The notes: generated by a model from the letters alone, not told the origin. 38,926 nt of DNA from Anaerovorax odorimutans (GCA_016841185.1 JAENZQ010000015.1:39397-78322); one strand, 5' to 3'. Shown: positions 15,235-23,964, numbered from the stretch's first letter. Translations and numbers: made by a program.

Positions 15235-16273
15235 TGAACTGGGAATTGAGTATATAGTACCGCCTTTGAACAGCAACGATACACTTGAAATAGGAACCTT
15301 ATATTCTCCCGAAGAGATGTGTCTGCCTTTTAAAATAATGATGGGCAACTATATACAGAGCATAGAAGAAGGAGCAGATACAATTGTATTGGTCGGCAGC
15401 AACGGTCCATGCAGATTTGGAGAATATTGCGAATTGCAAAAAAACATATTAGACAATTTAGGATATCATTTAGATTTTATTGTTCTGGAAAGCCCTCAGG
15501 TTATAGGTAAAGAAGAGTTCAAAAGCAAGGTTTATAAAATAGTCCGTCATAGCAGTAGAAGCAGTACGGATAGATGGAGAATTTTAGGAAAATCGATCAC
15601 GGTTGTCAGATTAATGGAGCAAGTTGAAAATAAGGTTCTATTAAGAAATGGATATGAGGTTAATAAGGGAGAGCATAAAAGAATTCTATATCAATGTAAA
15701 AACGAGCTTTTAAAAACCGGGAGTATTGACAAAGCTTTAAGTGTTTTAAAATATTATAATAAAAGAATTGAAAAAACTCCGGTAGATCTAAAAAAAAATC
15801 CAGTAAAGATTGCACTTTTAGGAGAAATATATACGATTATTGAGCCATTTTCAAATTTCAATATCGTGGATAAATTGATGGACTTCGGTGCAAGTGTTAA
15901 AAAAGGATTATCTGTGACCTGGTGGCTGACAGATGCATTTCTCAGACCTCTTAAGCTCAATTCCATTAATATAAGAAAAGCATCTATGGCGTATATGCCA
16001 TATTATATTGGCGGACATGGGAGAGAATGTGTGGGAGAAGCACTTCTTGCCAATAAGGAAAAGTTTGACGGTGCTATACAATTATTCCCTATGGGATGTA
16101 TGCCGGAAATTGTAGCTAAAGTGATACTGCAGAAAATATCAAAAGATAGAGACTTTCCAATAATGACTTTAATCCTTGACGAAATGACAGGAGAAGCAGG
16201 GTATAATACAAGAATTGAAGCTTTTTTTGATTTGCTTGAAAGGAGACAGGAAAATGTACTATTTAGGTGTTGA
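15176..16273 (+). CDS. Large DUF2229-type (dehydratase activase-related) protein
   Basis: The 365-residue protein contains VITFPHFGSTYIPIKILF, LYSPEEMCLPFKIMMGN, GSNGPCRFGEYCELQ, GEIYTIIEPFSNFNI, GGHGRECVGEALL, FPMGCMPEIVA and a closing DEMTGEAGYNTRIEAFFDLLER. These are shared with the C-terminal DUF2229 region of large activases, and the last is also shared with the preceding protein, so the two are paralogous partners. I start at TTG 15176 because AGGAG (15163-15167) is 8 nt upstream and the conserved domain begins immediately after; earlier ATGs read out-of-frame sequence of the upstream gene. Conserved Cys residues suggest an Fe-S cluster. It overlaps both neighbours. Confidence 0.8.
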   Translation: MVITFPHFGSTYIPIKILFDELGIEYIVPPLNSNDTLEIGTLYSPEEMCLPFKIMMGNYIQSIEEGADTIVLVGSNGPCRFGEYCELQKNILDNLGYHLDFIVLESPQVIGKEEFKSKVYKIVRHSSRSSTDRWRILGKSITVVRLMEQVENKVLLRNGYEVNKGEHKRILYQCKNELLKTGSIDKALSVLKYYNKRIEKTPVDLKKNPVKIALLGEIYTIIEPFSNFNIVDKLMDFGASVKKGLSVTWWLTDAFLRPLKLNSINIRKASMAYMPYYIGGHGRECVGEALLANKEKFDGAIQLFPMGCMPEIVAKVILQKISKDRDFPIMTLILDEMTGEAGYNTRIEAFFDLLERRQENVLFRC

Positions 16274-17261
16274 CGTAGGTTCGGTAAGTACTAATATCGT
16301 TGTTATGGACAATGAAATGAATGTTTTGGATAAGCTTTATCTCAGAACTAAGGGAAGGCCGATTAAAGTTATTCAGGAAGGATTAAAGAGATTGAGGACA
16401 AAATATGACGATAAAGATATATCTTCCGTTGGAACGACCGGGAGCGGAAGAGCAATTTCAGGATTTCTTCTTGGCGCTGATGTAATAAAAAATGAGATTA
16501 CAGCGCATGCGGTAGCTGCTGTTAATACAGATAAAAATGTTAGAACAGTTATAGAAATCGGTGGGCAGGATTCAAAAATTATATTAATTAATAACGGTAT
16601 TGCTATTGATTTTGCAATGAACACAGTATGTGCAGCAGGGACAGGTTCTTTTTTGGATCGGCAGGCTGAAAGGCTGGAAATACCGATTGAGGATTTTGGA
16701 CAGTATGCCTTAAGGTCAAAGACACCGGTTAGAATAGCAGGCAGATGCGCTGTGTTTGCCGAATCGGATATGATACATAAACAGCAGTTAGGTTACGACG
16801 TATCAGATATCATATGTGGGTTATGTCATGCTATGGTCAGAAATTACCTAAATAATGTTGCAAAGGGAAAAGAAATATTTCCAGATATTTTATTCCAGGG
16901 AGGTGTTGCGGCAAATGTAGGTATTAAAAAAGCTTTTGAGAAAGAACTTGGCAATGAATTGATTGTTCCGAAGCATTATGATGTGATGGGAGCTGTAGGG
17001 GCAGCGATGTTGGCTAAAAGAGCGATAAGCAAAAAAAATACGGGGACAAAGTTCAAGGGTTTTATGACAGCAGAAGCGAAAATAGAAACCAGGAGTTTTG
17101 AATGCAGTATGTGTTCTAATAAATGTGAAGTGGCTGCTTTGTTTGACGGGGAAAATCCAATCGGATGTTTCGGAGATAAATGCGGAAGATGGAACACACA
17201 AGAGATAAAATTGAATATCACCATGAATAAAAAATTCGAAAAATCTTTCCTTCATTCTTAA
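16254..17261 (+). CDS. ASKHA ATPase, acyl-CoA dehydratase activator type (BadF/BcrA/HgdC family)
   Basis: This is a 335-residue ATP-driven electron injector. It has the ASKHA phosphate loops GVDVGSVSTNIVV and IGGQDSKI and an adenosine motif, FQGGVAANVGIK. C126 (VCAAGTGSF) and C165 (GRCAVFAESD) match in place and spacing the two cysteines that bind the bridging [4Fe-4S] cluster of the HgdC dimer. A C-terminal extension adds C284, C287, C291, C305 and C310, which HgdC lacks, possibly a second metal site. ATG 16254 has AGGAGA upstream and overlaps the DUF2229 gene by 20 bp. It probably drives electrons into the two DUF2229 proteins, as HgdC does for its dehydratase. Confidence 0.88.
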   Translation: MYYLGVDVGSVSTNIVVMDNEMNVLDKLYLRTKGRPIKVIQEGLKRLRTKYDDKDISSVGTTGSGRAISGFLLGADVIKNEITAHAVAAVNTDKNVRTVIEIGGQDSKIILINNGIAIDFAMNTVCAAGTGSFLDRQAERLEIPIEDFGQYALRSKTPVRIAGRCAVFAESDMIHKQQLGYDVSDIICGLCHAMVRNYLNNVAKGKEIFPDILFQGGVAANVGIKKAFEKELGNELIVPKHYDVMGAVGAAMLAKRAISKKNTGTKFKGFMTAEAKIETRSFECSMCSNKCEVAALFDGENPIGCFGDKCGRWNTQEIKLNITMNKKFEKSFLHS

Positions 17262-17306
17262 ATGTCAAATCATACAATATATGAAGTTGAATTAATAAAA
17301 GAAAAT

Positions 17307-17362
17307 TTCTAATCAAATTCTAACAATTTTCATATCTTCAATTAATACACTTCTTATATACT
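17307..17362 (+). promoter_or_regulatory. Possible response-regulator site and promoter
   Basis: TTCTAA at 17307-17312 is repeated at 17318-17323 (11-bp period), a spacing typical of OmpR-family sites. A TATACT at 17357-17362 lies about 40 bp before the ATG at 17401. The -35 is poor. Confidence 0.35.
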
Positions 17363-17400
17363 ATAAATGATATATGTAAAAAAACGAGAGGTGTAGAAAA

Positions 17401-17895
17401 ATGAAAAATAAAAATGCAGCAGTTTTTCTTATTTTGGCTGGAACAGCCGGAATTATTTTCAATTATTTAGATTTACCTCAAAGAGTTATAGAAAATGCCT
17501 GGGTTTCAGTATTCTGGATTTTGGGATTTGCCTTTGAATTCGGTTATTTTCATGACCCGGCAAGCCGAAAAGCAGGTTTGTTGGTTCCGGGAGGAATATT
17601 TCTGACATTAGGCTTTATATTCAGCTTTTGCGCGGTATTTGGCTATAGGTGGATGGACATCCTCTGGCCGATGTTTATTCTGGCACCTGCAGTAGGTCTT
17701 TTGCAATTGTATTTGTTCGGCGAAAAGAAAAAAGGATTGTTGATTCCCGTTGGAATTTTAGGATTCATCAGCGGAATTTTTCTACTGATGAATCTCGGGG
17801 ATTTGCTGTTTTTTAATATATCTTTTCCTGCAGTTTTGATTGTTTCCGGTGTTTTGCTGATCATTACATCTAAAAAGAAAGAGGAAAAAGAATAG
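17401..17895 (+). CDS. Multi-helix membrane protein, function unknown
   Basis: The 164-residue protein has about five or six hydrophobic helices: 6-24, 33-48, 60-80, 87-105, 113-130 and 137-156. It ends in a KKKEEKE tail and starts with MKNKN, giving a cytoplasmic N-terminus. It loosely resembles the membrane part of LiaF-like or DUF5668 proteins that accompany two-component systems, but I cannot assign it firmly. GAGAGGTG precedes the ATG. It is 71 bp upstream of the response regulator gene, so a sensing or accessory role for that pair is plausible. Confidence 0.6.
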   Translation: MKNKNAAVFLILAGTAGIIFNYLDLPQRVIENAWVSVFWILGFAFEFGYFHDPASRKAGLLVPGGIFLTLGFIFSFCAVFGYRWMDILWPMFILAPAVGLLQLYLFGEKKKGLLIPVGILGFISGIFLLMNLGDLLFFNISFPAVLIVSGVLLIITSKKKEEKE

Positions 17896-17966
17896 TAAAA
17901 TATGTTAAATTATAATAGAATATAATTCTTAGAATAGGTTTTATGGTTTAAAAGAAGGTGAGAGTA

Positions 17967-18680
17967 GTGGAGGATGTTCGTATTCTTGTAGCGGATGATG
18001 AAAAGGAAATAAAATTCCTTTTAAAAAAATATCTTGAAAGAGAAGGGTATAAAGTAGATTGCGTCAATAATGGAAAAGAAGCTTTAAGTGCTGTCAGGAA
18101 TCATTCCTATGAACTTATTATTCTTGATATTATGATGCCGGAAATAGATGGTATAGAAGTATGCAGAATGATTCGAAATCAGACAACAGCTCCTATTTTT
18201 ATGGTCACTGCGAAGGATGATGAAATTGATAAGGTATTAGGATTAAGTATCGGTGCAGATGATTATATTACAAAACCCTTCAGCGTCAAAGAATTAGTTG
18301 CACGAGTAAAAGCACACCTGAGAAAAATATGTTTGTTAAATGATAGTAAGCAGGACATGAAAGAAAAAGATCTCATTGAGTTTCAAAATATTCAAATAGA
18401 TGTTAAAAAGTTTTTAGTCCGTAAAAACAACGTATATATTAATTTGACTGCAAAAGAATTTGAACTGCTTAAATTGTTTGTCAACCATCCGGGGCAAGTT
18501 TTCACAAAGTCACAGATTTTCAAGCAGGTTTGGGGGGATGAATATTTAAGTGACGATAATACGGTGATGGTACATATTAGAAGGCTGAGAAAGAAAATCG
18601 AAGATAAACCTGACAATCCAAAACTGATTCAGACCATATGGGGAATCGGTTATAAGTTTACAGGAGATGGTTTCATATGA
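17967..18680 (+). CDS. OmpR-family response regulator
   Basis: The 237-residue regulator has a receiver domain with D10-D11, phospho-acceptor D54 (LIILDIMMP) and switch Lys in TKPFSVKEL, and a winged-helix DNA-binding domain (LTAKEFELLKLF ... VHIRRLRKKIE ... QTIWGIGYKF). I use GTG 17967 because AAGAAGGTGA ends 5 nt before it; a GTG at 17958 is inside that SD. It overlaps its kinase by 4 bp (ATGA). The ABC exporter 108 bp after the kinase gene has a matching direct-repeat promoter, so this regulator most likely controls that exporter. Confidence 0.9.
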   Translation: MEDVRILVADDEKEIKFLLKKYLEREGYKVDCVNNGKEALSAVRNHSYELIILDIMMPEIDGIEVCRMIRNQTTAPIFMVTAKDDEIDKVLGLSIGADDYITKPFSVKELVARVKAHLRKICLLNDSKQDMKEKDLIEFQNIQIDVKKFLVRKNNVYINLTAKEFELLKLFVNHPGQVFTKSQIFKQVWGDEYLSDDNTVMVHIRRLRKKIEDKPDNPKLIQTIWGIGYKFTGDGFI

Positions 18681-19693
18681 AATCATTTTATTTTTCAATA
18701 AAGACCTTTTCTTTTATTGGATTTTTGTTATCTTTATTTAATCTTTCGGAAAGAATTATTCATAATACTATAAAAATAGTAGATTTTTCATTGCTTTCAG
18801 TTCTTGCTTTATTATTCCTGATCTTATATTTCAAAGAAAGAAAAAATCAGAAAATAGTAAATGAAATTTTAAAAAATGTTGAAAGGATACTTGAGGGAAA
18901 CCTTAACTCACGTGTTTTTGTTACCGGGAATAAAGATTTTTCAAGGTTAGCGCAATTAATAAATGAAATGGCAAAGACTTTCCAAAAAGTAGAAATAGAT
19001 TATAGGCATTCTGAAGAAAGCCGAAGAATCCTCCTTTCCAACATTTCTCACGATCTGAGAACACCCCTGACTTCAATAATAGGCTATCTGGAAGCCCTTC
19101 GGGACGATATAGCAGACAGCAGAGAAGAGCAGGAGGAATATACGGATATAATTTATTCTAAAGCGCTTCGGCTTAAACATCAGGTAGAGAATATTTTTTA
19201 TATGGCTAAATTGGATTCCGATGAAGTTCCTATGGACTTTGAAGTTTTGAATCTATGTGAAGTGGTTCATGAATCTGTAACAGAATTTTTACCGGAAATA
19301 CAAAAGGAAAATATTTATCTTGAGACAGATATCATAGAAGAAAATGCCAGGGTCTATGGAGACAGGCTGGGATTGTTGAGAATCATTAATAACCTTATTG
19401 GAAACAGCCTGATTCATGGAAAAGAGGGCGGTGTTTTGGGAGTAGAGCTGGTTTCACTGTCCGGAGAATATCGGTTGTGTGTCTGGGATAAAGGTCCGGG
19501 AATATCCAAGGAGCACATTGATAACATATTTAACAGACTGTACAGGGCAGACCATGTCAGGAAAAATAACTCGGGAAGCGGACTGGGTCTGGCTATTGCA
19601 AAAAAGCTTCTTGAGAAACATAAAGGAAGGATATGGGCGGAAAGTGAGCCTGATGAAAGGACAAGTTTTTATTTTACACTTCCAAAGCTGTAA
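18677..19693 (+). CDS. Sensor histidine kinase, small sensor domain
   Basis: The 338-residue kinase has two membrane helices close together (about 8-22 and 34-52) with almost no extracytoplasmic loop, a HAMP-like linker (NVERILEGNLNSRVFV), the dimerisation box with H125 (ISHDLRTPLTSI), and an HATPase domain (NNLIGNSLIHGKEGG, DKGPGISKEH, NRLYRADHVR, GSGLGLAIAKKLL). Small-sensor kinases next to bacitracin-type ABC exporters often respond to antimicrobial peptides by way of the transporter; that is family knowledge, and the signal here is not known. Its ATG overlaps the regulator's stop. Confidence 0.9.
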   Translation: MKSFYFSIKTFSFIGFLLSLFNLSERIIHNTIKIVDFSLLSVLALLFLILYFKERKNQKIVNEILKNVERILEGNLNSRVFVTGNKDFSRLAQLINEMAKTFQKVEIDYRHSEESRRILLSNISHDLRTPLTSIIGYLEALRDDIADSREEQEEYTDIIYSKALRLKHQVENIFYMAKLDSDEVPMDFEVLNLCEVVHESVTEFLPEIQKENIYLETDIIEENARVYGDRLGLLRIINNLIGNSLIHGKEGGVLGVELVSLSGEYRLCVWDKGPGISKEHIDNIFNRLYRADHVRKNNSGSGLGLAIAKKLLEKHKGRIWAESEPDERTSFYFTLPKL

Positions 19694-19744
19694 AGTTTCC
19701 CAAAATGGACCTTTGTTTATATTTAAGATTTTTGTAAGAAATGG

Positions 19745-19776
19745 TTAAACTGGATTTAAACAACGTGCTGTATAAT
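19745..19776 (+). promoter_or_regulatory. Probable promoter and response-regulator site of the BcrAB-like exporter
   Basis: TTAAAC at 19745-19750 is repeated at 19756-19761 (11-bp period). TATAAT at 19771-19776 follows the second TTAA after 11 nt. The spacing TTAA-N7-TTAA-N11-TATAAT is identical to that of the minus-strand promoter at 13055-13086. The repeat replaces a -35 box, as expected for an activated promoter. The ATG follows at 19801. Confidence 0.65.
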
Positions 19777-19800
19777 GAACCTATTATAAGGAGGTAAAAA

Positions 19801-20721
19801 ATGGAGACAGTTATTAAAACTTACGAATTATCGAAAATATATGGTAAACAGCACGCTGTCGGTCAAGTCAGTTTAAATGTTGAAAAGGGAGAAATATATG
19901 GGTTTCTGGGAAGGAATGGAGCAGGGAAGACTACTACCATCAGAATGCTCTTAGGCCTTGTAAAACCCACTCAGGGGAGAATTGAAATATTTGGGGAAGA
20001 ATTTTACCAAAACCGGTATAACATACTCAAACGAATTGGTTCTACCATTGAAACTCCCGGTTTTTATCCGGAACTTACTGCAATAGAAAACCTGAAGATC
20101 AATGCAATGCTAATAGGCATAAGTGATGCCGAGGCTATAGAAAAAGCTTTGGATACAGTAGGATTGCTGGACGAGAAGAACAAAATCGTCAAGAATTATT
20201 CCTTAGGGATGAAACAGAGGCTTGGGATTGCCAGAGCAATTCTTCACAGCCCGGAACTTCTTATCTTGGACGAACCAACCCATGGCCTTGACCCTGCCGG
20301 GATTAAAGAGATGAGAAGGCTGATAAAGGCATTGTCGGAAAAAAGGCATATTACCATATTTATGTCCAGCCATATTTTAAGTGAAGTTCAGCAATTGGCT
20401 ACTACCATCGGCGTTATTCATAAAGGAAAGCTTCTTGAAGCGATTTCCTTAGAGAATTTAAGAATGAGAAACCGAAAATATATAGAAATTCAGGTATCTG
20501 ATGACGGAAAAGCCGTCATTCTCTTAGAAAAGAAAATGCATCTGAACGATTATGAGGTCCATGAAGATCGTACTATACGCATATATTCCCATTTAGAAAA
20601 GATTGGAGAAATAAATCGTTTATTCGTTGAAAATGGAATTAACGTTACAAAACTGACATTAAGTGAAGATAATCTGGAAGATTATTTCTTGGATTTGACG
20701 GGAGGTGAAGCAATTGCTTAA
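19801..20721 (+). CDS. ABC transporter ATP-binding protein (BcrA type)
   Basis: The 306-residue ATPase has Walker A GRNGAGKTT (37-45), signature YSLGMKQRLGIARA, Walker B LLILDEPTHGLDP and the switch SSHILSE. A C-terminal extension of about 90 residues (from about 215) is typical of bacitracin and lantibiotic self-protection ATPases. It works with the permease encoded directly downstream, most likely exporting or displacing a membrane-active peptide. AAGGAGG precedes the ATG. The two-component genes directly upstream point to inducible resistance. Confidence 0.9.
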   Translation: METVIKTYELSKIYGKQHAVGQVSLNVEKGEIYGFLGRNGAGKTTTIRMLLGLVKPTQGRIEIFGEEFYQNRYNILKRIGSTIETPGFYPELTAIENLKINAMLIGISDAEAIEKALDTVGLLDEKNKIVKNYSLGMKQRLGIARAILHSPELLILDEPTHGLDPAGIKEMRRLIKALSEKRHITIFMSSHILSEVQQLATTIGVIHKGKLLEAISLENLRMRNRKYIEIQVSDDGKAVILLEKKMHLNDYEVHEDRTIRIYSHLEKIGEINRLFVENGINVTKLTLSEDNLEDYFLDLTGGEAIA

Positions 20722-21457
20722 CCTGTTGTATATAGAGATCCTCAAACTGAAGCGTTCTAAATTGTTTATGGTCAGCTTATTAGGTGCAATGGTGGTGCCT
20801 GTTATGATATTTTTTATGCTCACCAGCATGCGGGCACGAAATCCTCAAAGTATCATTACTTTTGAAAACTATTTCAGGCAAACAGACATGTTTATTCTTT
20901 TAATGATCGGAACACTGCTGTTTGGGCTGCTAACGACTTATGTATTTAACAGAGAATATCAGGAGGAGACTTTGAAAAATCTTCTTACAATTCCTGTTGG
21001 AAGAAAGAGTTTGATCATAAGTAAATTGTTGGTTGTTCTGATGGTTATTTTGGCTTTGATGCTTTTTTCTTTTTTATTGACATTGATTTTGGGGTTGATT
21101 GGACATTTTGAAGAACTGAGCGTAGAACTACTGATCAGATGGGGACAATTATATCTGTACTCAGGACTACTGCTGTTTCTGTTAACACCATCAGTTATTC
21201 TGATAACACTTCTTTTCAAAAACTATATTGCAGCCATAGGATTTACCATTGCCGTTTCTGTAGTAAGTATTATTGTTGCACAATCCGAGTATGTTTTGAT
21301 TTACCCGTGGACAGTACCTGGGGTAATAGCCTTGCCTGATTTATTCGTAGAAAACGAAAAGTTTACAATGATCCATAGTTGGGTTTCTTTAGGATTGACT
21401 TTTATTCTTCCTTTAACAGCCAGTATTATTTATTTTGAAAAAACAGACATTAATTAA
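20714..21457 (+). CDS. ABC-2 type permease (BcrB/lantibiotic immunity type)
   Basis: The 247-residue permease has about six membrane helices: near 17-35, 55-75, 100-130, 142-165, 170-195 and 220-240. The N-terminus LNLLYIEILKLKRSK is typical of this immunity-permease group. I place the start at TTG 20714, 5 nt after GGAGGTGA; a GTG at 20705 lies inside the SD. It overlaps the ATPase gene by 8 bp, so the two are made together. A fold-back element and a terminator follow. Confidence 0.85.
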   Translation: MLNLLYIEILKLKRSKLFMVSLLGAMVVPVMIFFMLTSMRARNPQSIITFENYFRQTDMFILLMIGTLLFGLLTTYVFNREYQEETLKNLLTIPVGRKSLIISKLLVVLMVILALMLFSFLLTLILGLIGHFEELSVELLIRWGQLYLYSGLLLFLLTPSVILITLLFKNYIAAIGFTIAVSVVSIIVAQSEYVLIYPWTVPGVIALPDLFVENEKFTMIHSWVSLGLTFILPLTASIIYFEKTDIN

Positions 21458-21459
21458 AT

Positions 21460-21612
21460 GAGATTGTTGAAAAGTTAATATATAATCTTTTGAATAAACC
21501 TGTATAAATAATCATCCGTATCGAATTTGGAGAAAAGGGAAAACCAAACTCTCAAAGTATTTATACAGGCTTATTCATTTTTAACTATGCAATGAGTTTT
21601 TCAACAGTCTGA
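21460..21612. repeat. MITE-like fold-back element, copy 1
   Basis: About 150 bp with partly inverted ends (GAGATTGTTGAAAA at 21460-21473; TTTTTCAACAGTC at 21597-21609) and a strong internal pair, AATAAACCTGTATAAATA (21493-21510) with its complement at 21558-21575, one mismatch. No ORF is inside. The ends match the element at 27002-27151. It sits directly after the permease stop. Confidence 0.6.
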
Positions 21613-21645
21613 AAATAACAGGATTTTATCCTGTTATTTTCTATT
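21612..21645 (+). terminator. Rho-independent terminator
   Basis: AAAATAACAGGA pairs with TCCTGTTATTTT around TTTTA (12-bp stem), followed by CTATTTTTT. It ends the BcrAB-like operon downstream of the fold-back element. Confidence 0.75.
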
Positions 21646-21712
21646 TTTTGGTAGCAAATGAAATAATAATCTGTTAAATTAGAATCAAGAAAAGTATTTT
21701 AAGGGGGACATT

Positions 21713-23353
21713 ATGAAAAAGGAAAAGTTTGATAAACTCTTTTTTAATGGAAATTTCTATTCTTCCGATGAAAAGGAAATAGAATATCTTGGGATTACCG
21801 ATGGAAAAATTGCGGCGTTGGGAAGATTAAAAGATACAGCACAAGTAGATGAATGCGCCGATGAAGTCATAGACCTTGAAGGCAGGAGTGTATATCCGGG
21901 TTTTACGGATGCACATATTCATCTGTTGGCATATGCTCAGAAAAAGCTGTATGAAGTATCTTTAAGTGGTTGTACTTCAAAAGAGGAAGTAAAACAAAGA
22001 ATAAGGGCACATATTGTTAAAAATGATATTAAGCCGGGAGAGTGGGTAATCGGAGCAGGCTGGAACCATGAATTATTTGAGGATAAAAGTTATCCGGACA
22101 GATATTTACTGGATGAAGTAACCGAAGAATGTCCTGTATTTCTGATAAGAACCTGTTATCATATTTGTGTTGTCAACAGTGAAGCCTTGAAAGTATGTGG
22201 GATTGATGAAAATACAATTTTTCCTGATGGCGGGAAAGCCGACAGGGACAAAGAAGGCAAACTTACCGGGGTGCTCAGAGAAAATGCTATGAGTATGATT
22301 CAATCACAGATTCCAAAGATCCGGTCCAAAGAAAAAATGAAGCATATTATTCTGGAAGGGTGCAATGACCTGGTTTCAAAAGGCATTACAACCGTACATG
22401 CGGACGATTTCTGTTTTGTTGAAGATAGAAAAATGCTATGGGAAGTCTATAAAGAGCTGGCTGAAAAAAATGAGCTCCCTTTGAGAGTGGTTCTCCAACT
22501 CAGAGTTGCATCCTTAGAGGATATTTCTGAATATAAAGAGTTGGGAATGAAATCATGGGTCGATGTAAATTATTTAAGGATAGGACCTGTGAAGATAATA
22601 GCAGATGGCTCTTTGGGATCAAGAACAGCTGCCTTAGAAGATTCTTATTCGGATGATCCGGGCAATAAGGGGATTATGCTAAGCACAGAGGCAGAATTTG
22701 ATATAATAATTTCCGAGTGTTTTAAAAATGAGTTTGATGTCTGTGTACATGCTATCGGGGACAGAACAATGAGAACCCTTCTTGATATTTTTGAAAAACA
22801 TGAGAAAATATACAGAGAAAAAGGTCTAAGACCTTCGATCATTCATTGTCAGATAGCATCGGAAGCTATATTGCACAAATTTAAAACATTGGATATTATT
22901 GCAAATATCCAGCCTGTGTTTGTCTGTTCGGATTGGAATCTTGCAGAAAGCAGGGTGGGAGCAGAAAGATTACAGTATAGTTATAGTTGGAGAAAAATGA
23001 TTGATAAAGGCATTAAGTGCGCCGGCAGTTCTGATGCACCGGTTGAAAGCTTTAATCCTCTTTATGGCATTTATGCGGCGGTGAACCGTCAGGACCTGTC
23101 CGGTATGCCCGAAGGTGGTTGGATGCCGGAAGAGAAATTGGATTTAAGTGAATCTATCTTTATTTTTACGGAAGGGGCAGCATATTTGTCCCATGAAGAG
23201 AATCAAAAAGGAAGTTTTAAAAAAGGAAACTACGCTGATTTTGTGATATTGTCCGATGATTTGTTTAAAATAAATCCATATCAGATCAAGGATGTTGAAG
23301 TAGAAGCTACCATAATTGGAGGACAATTAAAACCGGTTATGCAATTGATTTAG
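21713..23353 (+). CDS. YtcJ-like metal-dependent amidohydrolase
   Basis: The 546 residues match the YtcJ/Amidohydro_3 group. A metal-binding H68-x-H70 (PGFTDAHIHLL) follows the N-terminal beta part. Later come KIIADGSLGSRTAAL, CVHAIGD, IHCQIAS and the C-terminal GSSDAPVESFNPLYGIYAAVNR, ending in a beta-sandwich segment (GNYADFVILSDDLFKINP). Family members hydrolyse amide or amidine bonds, several unknown; the substrate here cannot be predicted. No signal peptide, so cytoplasmic. AAGGGGG precedes the ATG. The nitroreductase gene follows after 49 bp and may be co-transcribed. Confidence 0.88.
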   Translation: MKKEKFDKLFFNGNFYSSDEKEIEYLGITDGKIAALGRLKDTAQVDECADEVIDLEGRSVYPGFTDAHIHLLAYAQKKLYEVSLSGCTSKEEVKQRIRAHIVKNDIKPGEWVIGAGWNHELFEDKSYPDRYLLDEVTEECPVFLIRTCYHICVVNSEALKVCGIDENTIFPDGGKADRDKEGKLTGVLRENAMSMIQSQIPKIRSKEKMKHIILEGCNDLVSKGITTVHADDFCFVEDRKMLWEVYKELAEKNELPLRVVLQLRVASLEDISEYKELGMKSWVDVNYLRIGPVKIIADGSLGSRTAALEDSYSDDPGNKGIMLSTEAEFDIIISECFKNEFDVCVHAIGDRTMRTLLDIFEKHEKIYREKGLRPSIIHCQIASEAILHKFKTLDIIANIQPVFVCSDWNLAESRVGAERLQYSYSWRKMIDKGIKCAGSSDAPVESFNPLYGIYAAVNRQDLSGMPEGGWMPEEKLDLSESIFIFTEGAAYLSHEENQKGSFKKGNYADFVILSDDLFKINPYQIKDVEVEATIIGGQLKPVMQLI

Positions 23354-23402
23354 GTCTATGAGGTAAATGAGCGTGGAGGAAGAATGAAAGGAAGGATAGT
23401 AT

Positions 23403-23921
23403 ATGGATATTATTTATCAGAGAAGAAGCATCAGAAAATATTTGGATAAACCTGTTGAAAAAGAGAAATTAGTTGAGATTATACGGGCCGGCATGGCGGC
23501 ACCTTCTTCTGAGAATGAACAACCATGGTTTTTTATGGTTATAGATGACAAGGACATACTGCATAAAATACCCGAATTTACCTGGTCGGCTCCTGTTTTG
23601 AAAAAAAGCCCCTGTGCCATTTTAGTTTGTGCGGATGTTACCTATGCAAAGGACCCGGAGGACTTCTGGTGGGTACAGGATTGTGCGGCAGCAACACAGA
23701 ATATGCTTTTAGAAATAGAAGATCAGGGTCTGGGCGGTGTCTGGATCGGTATCCATCCTGAAAAGGATTTTGTGGATGGTGTGAAGCACCTTTTGAATTT
23801 ACCGGAACAGGTGGTGCCTTTTTCTCTCATTTCTTTAGGATACAAAGGAAAGATCAAAGAGCCTACTGATCGGTATTATGAAGAGCGTGTATATTATAAT
23901 AAGTGGGGAGAAGAATACTAA
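23403..23921 (+). CDS. Nitroreductase family FMN protein
   Basis: The 172-residue flavoprotein has the family's FMN-binding N-terminus RRSIRKYLDKPVEKEKL, the AAPSSENEQPWFF segment, DCAAATQNMLLE and GLGGVWIGI, ending SLGYKG. It reduces nitroaromatics, quinones or other small molecules with NAD(P)H; the true substrate is unknown. There are no Cys-rich clusters, so it is the plain form without a ferredoxin domain. GGAAGGA precedes the ATG. It follows the amidohydrolase gene and precedes a small membrane protein gene by 43 bp. Confidence 0.88.
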   Translation: MDIIYQRRSIRKYLDKPVEKEKLVEIIRAGMAAPSSENEQPWFFMVIDDKDILHKIPEFTWSAPVLKKSPCAILVCADVTYAKDPEDFWWVQDCAAATQNMLLEIEDQGLGGVWIGIHPEKDFVDGVKHLLNLPEQVVPFSLISLGYKGKIKEPTDRYYEERVYYNKWGEEY

Positions 23922-23964
23922 AACCTTTATTCATGAATTAACTAAAGTATATTGGAGGAATCAA

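Noticed and set aside
11083-21457. Lantibiotic or bacteriocin biosynthesis cluster
   Set aside because: Two exporters and two regulatory pairs are present, but there is no precursor peptide with a leader, no modification enzyme and no peptidase-containing transporter.
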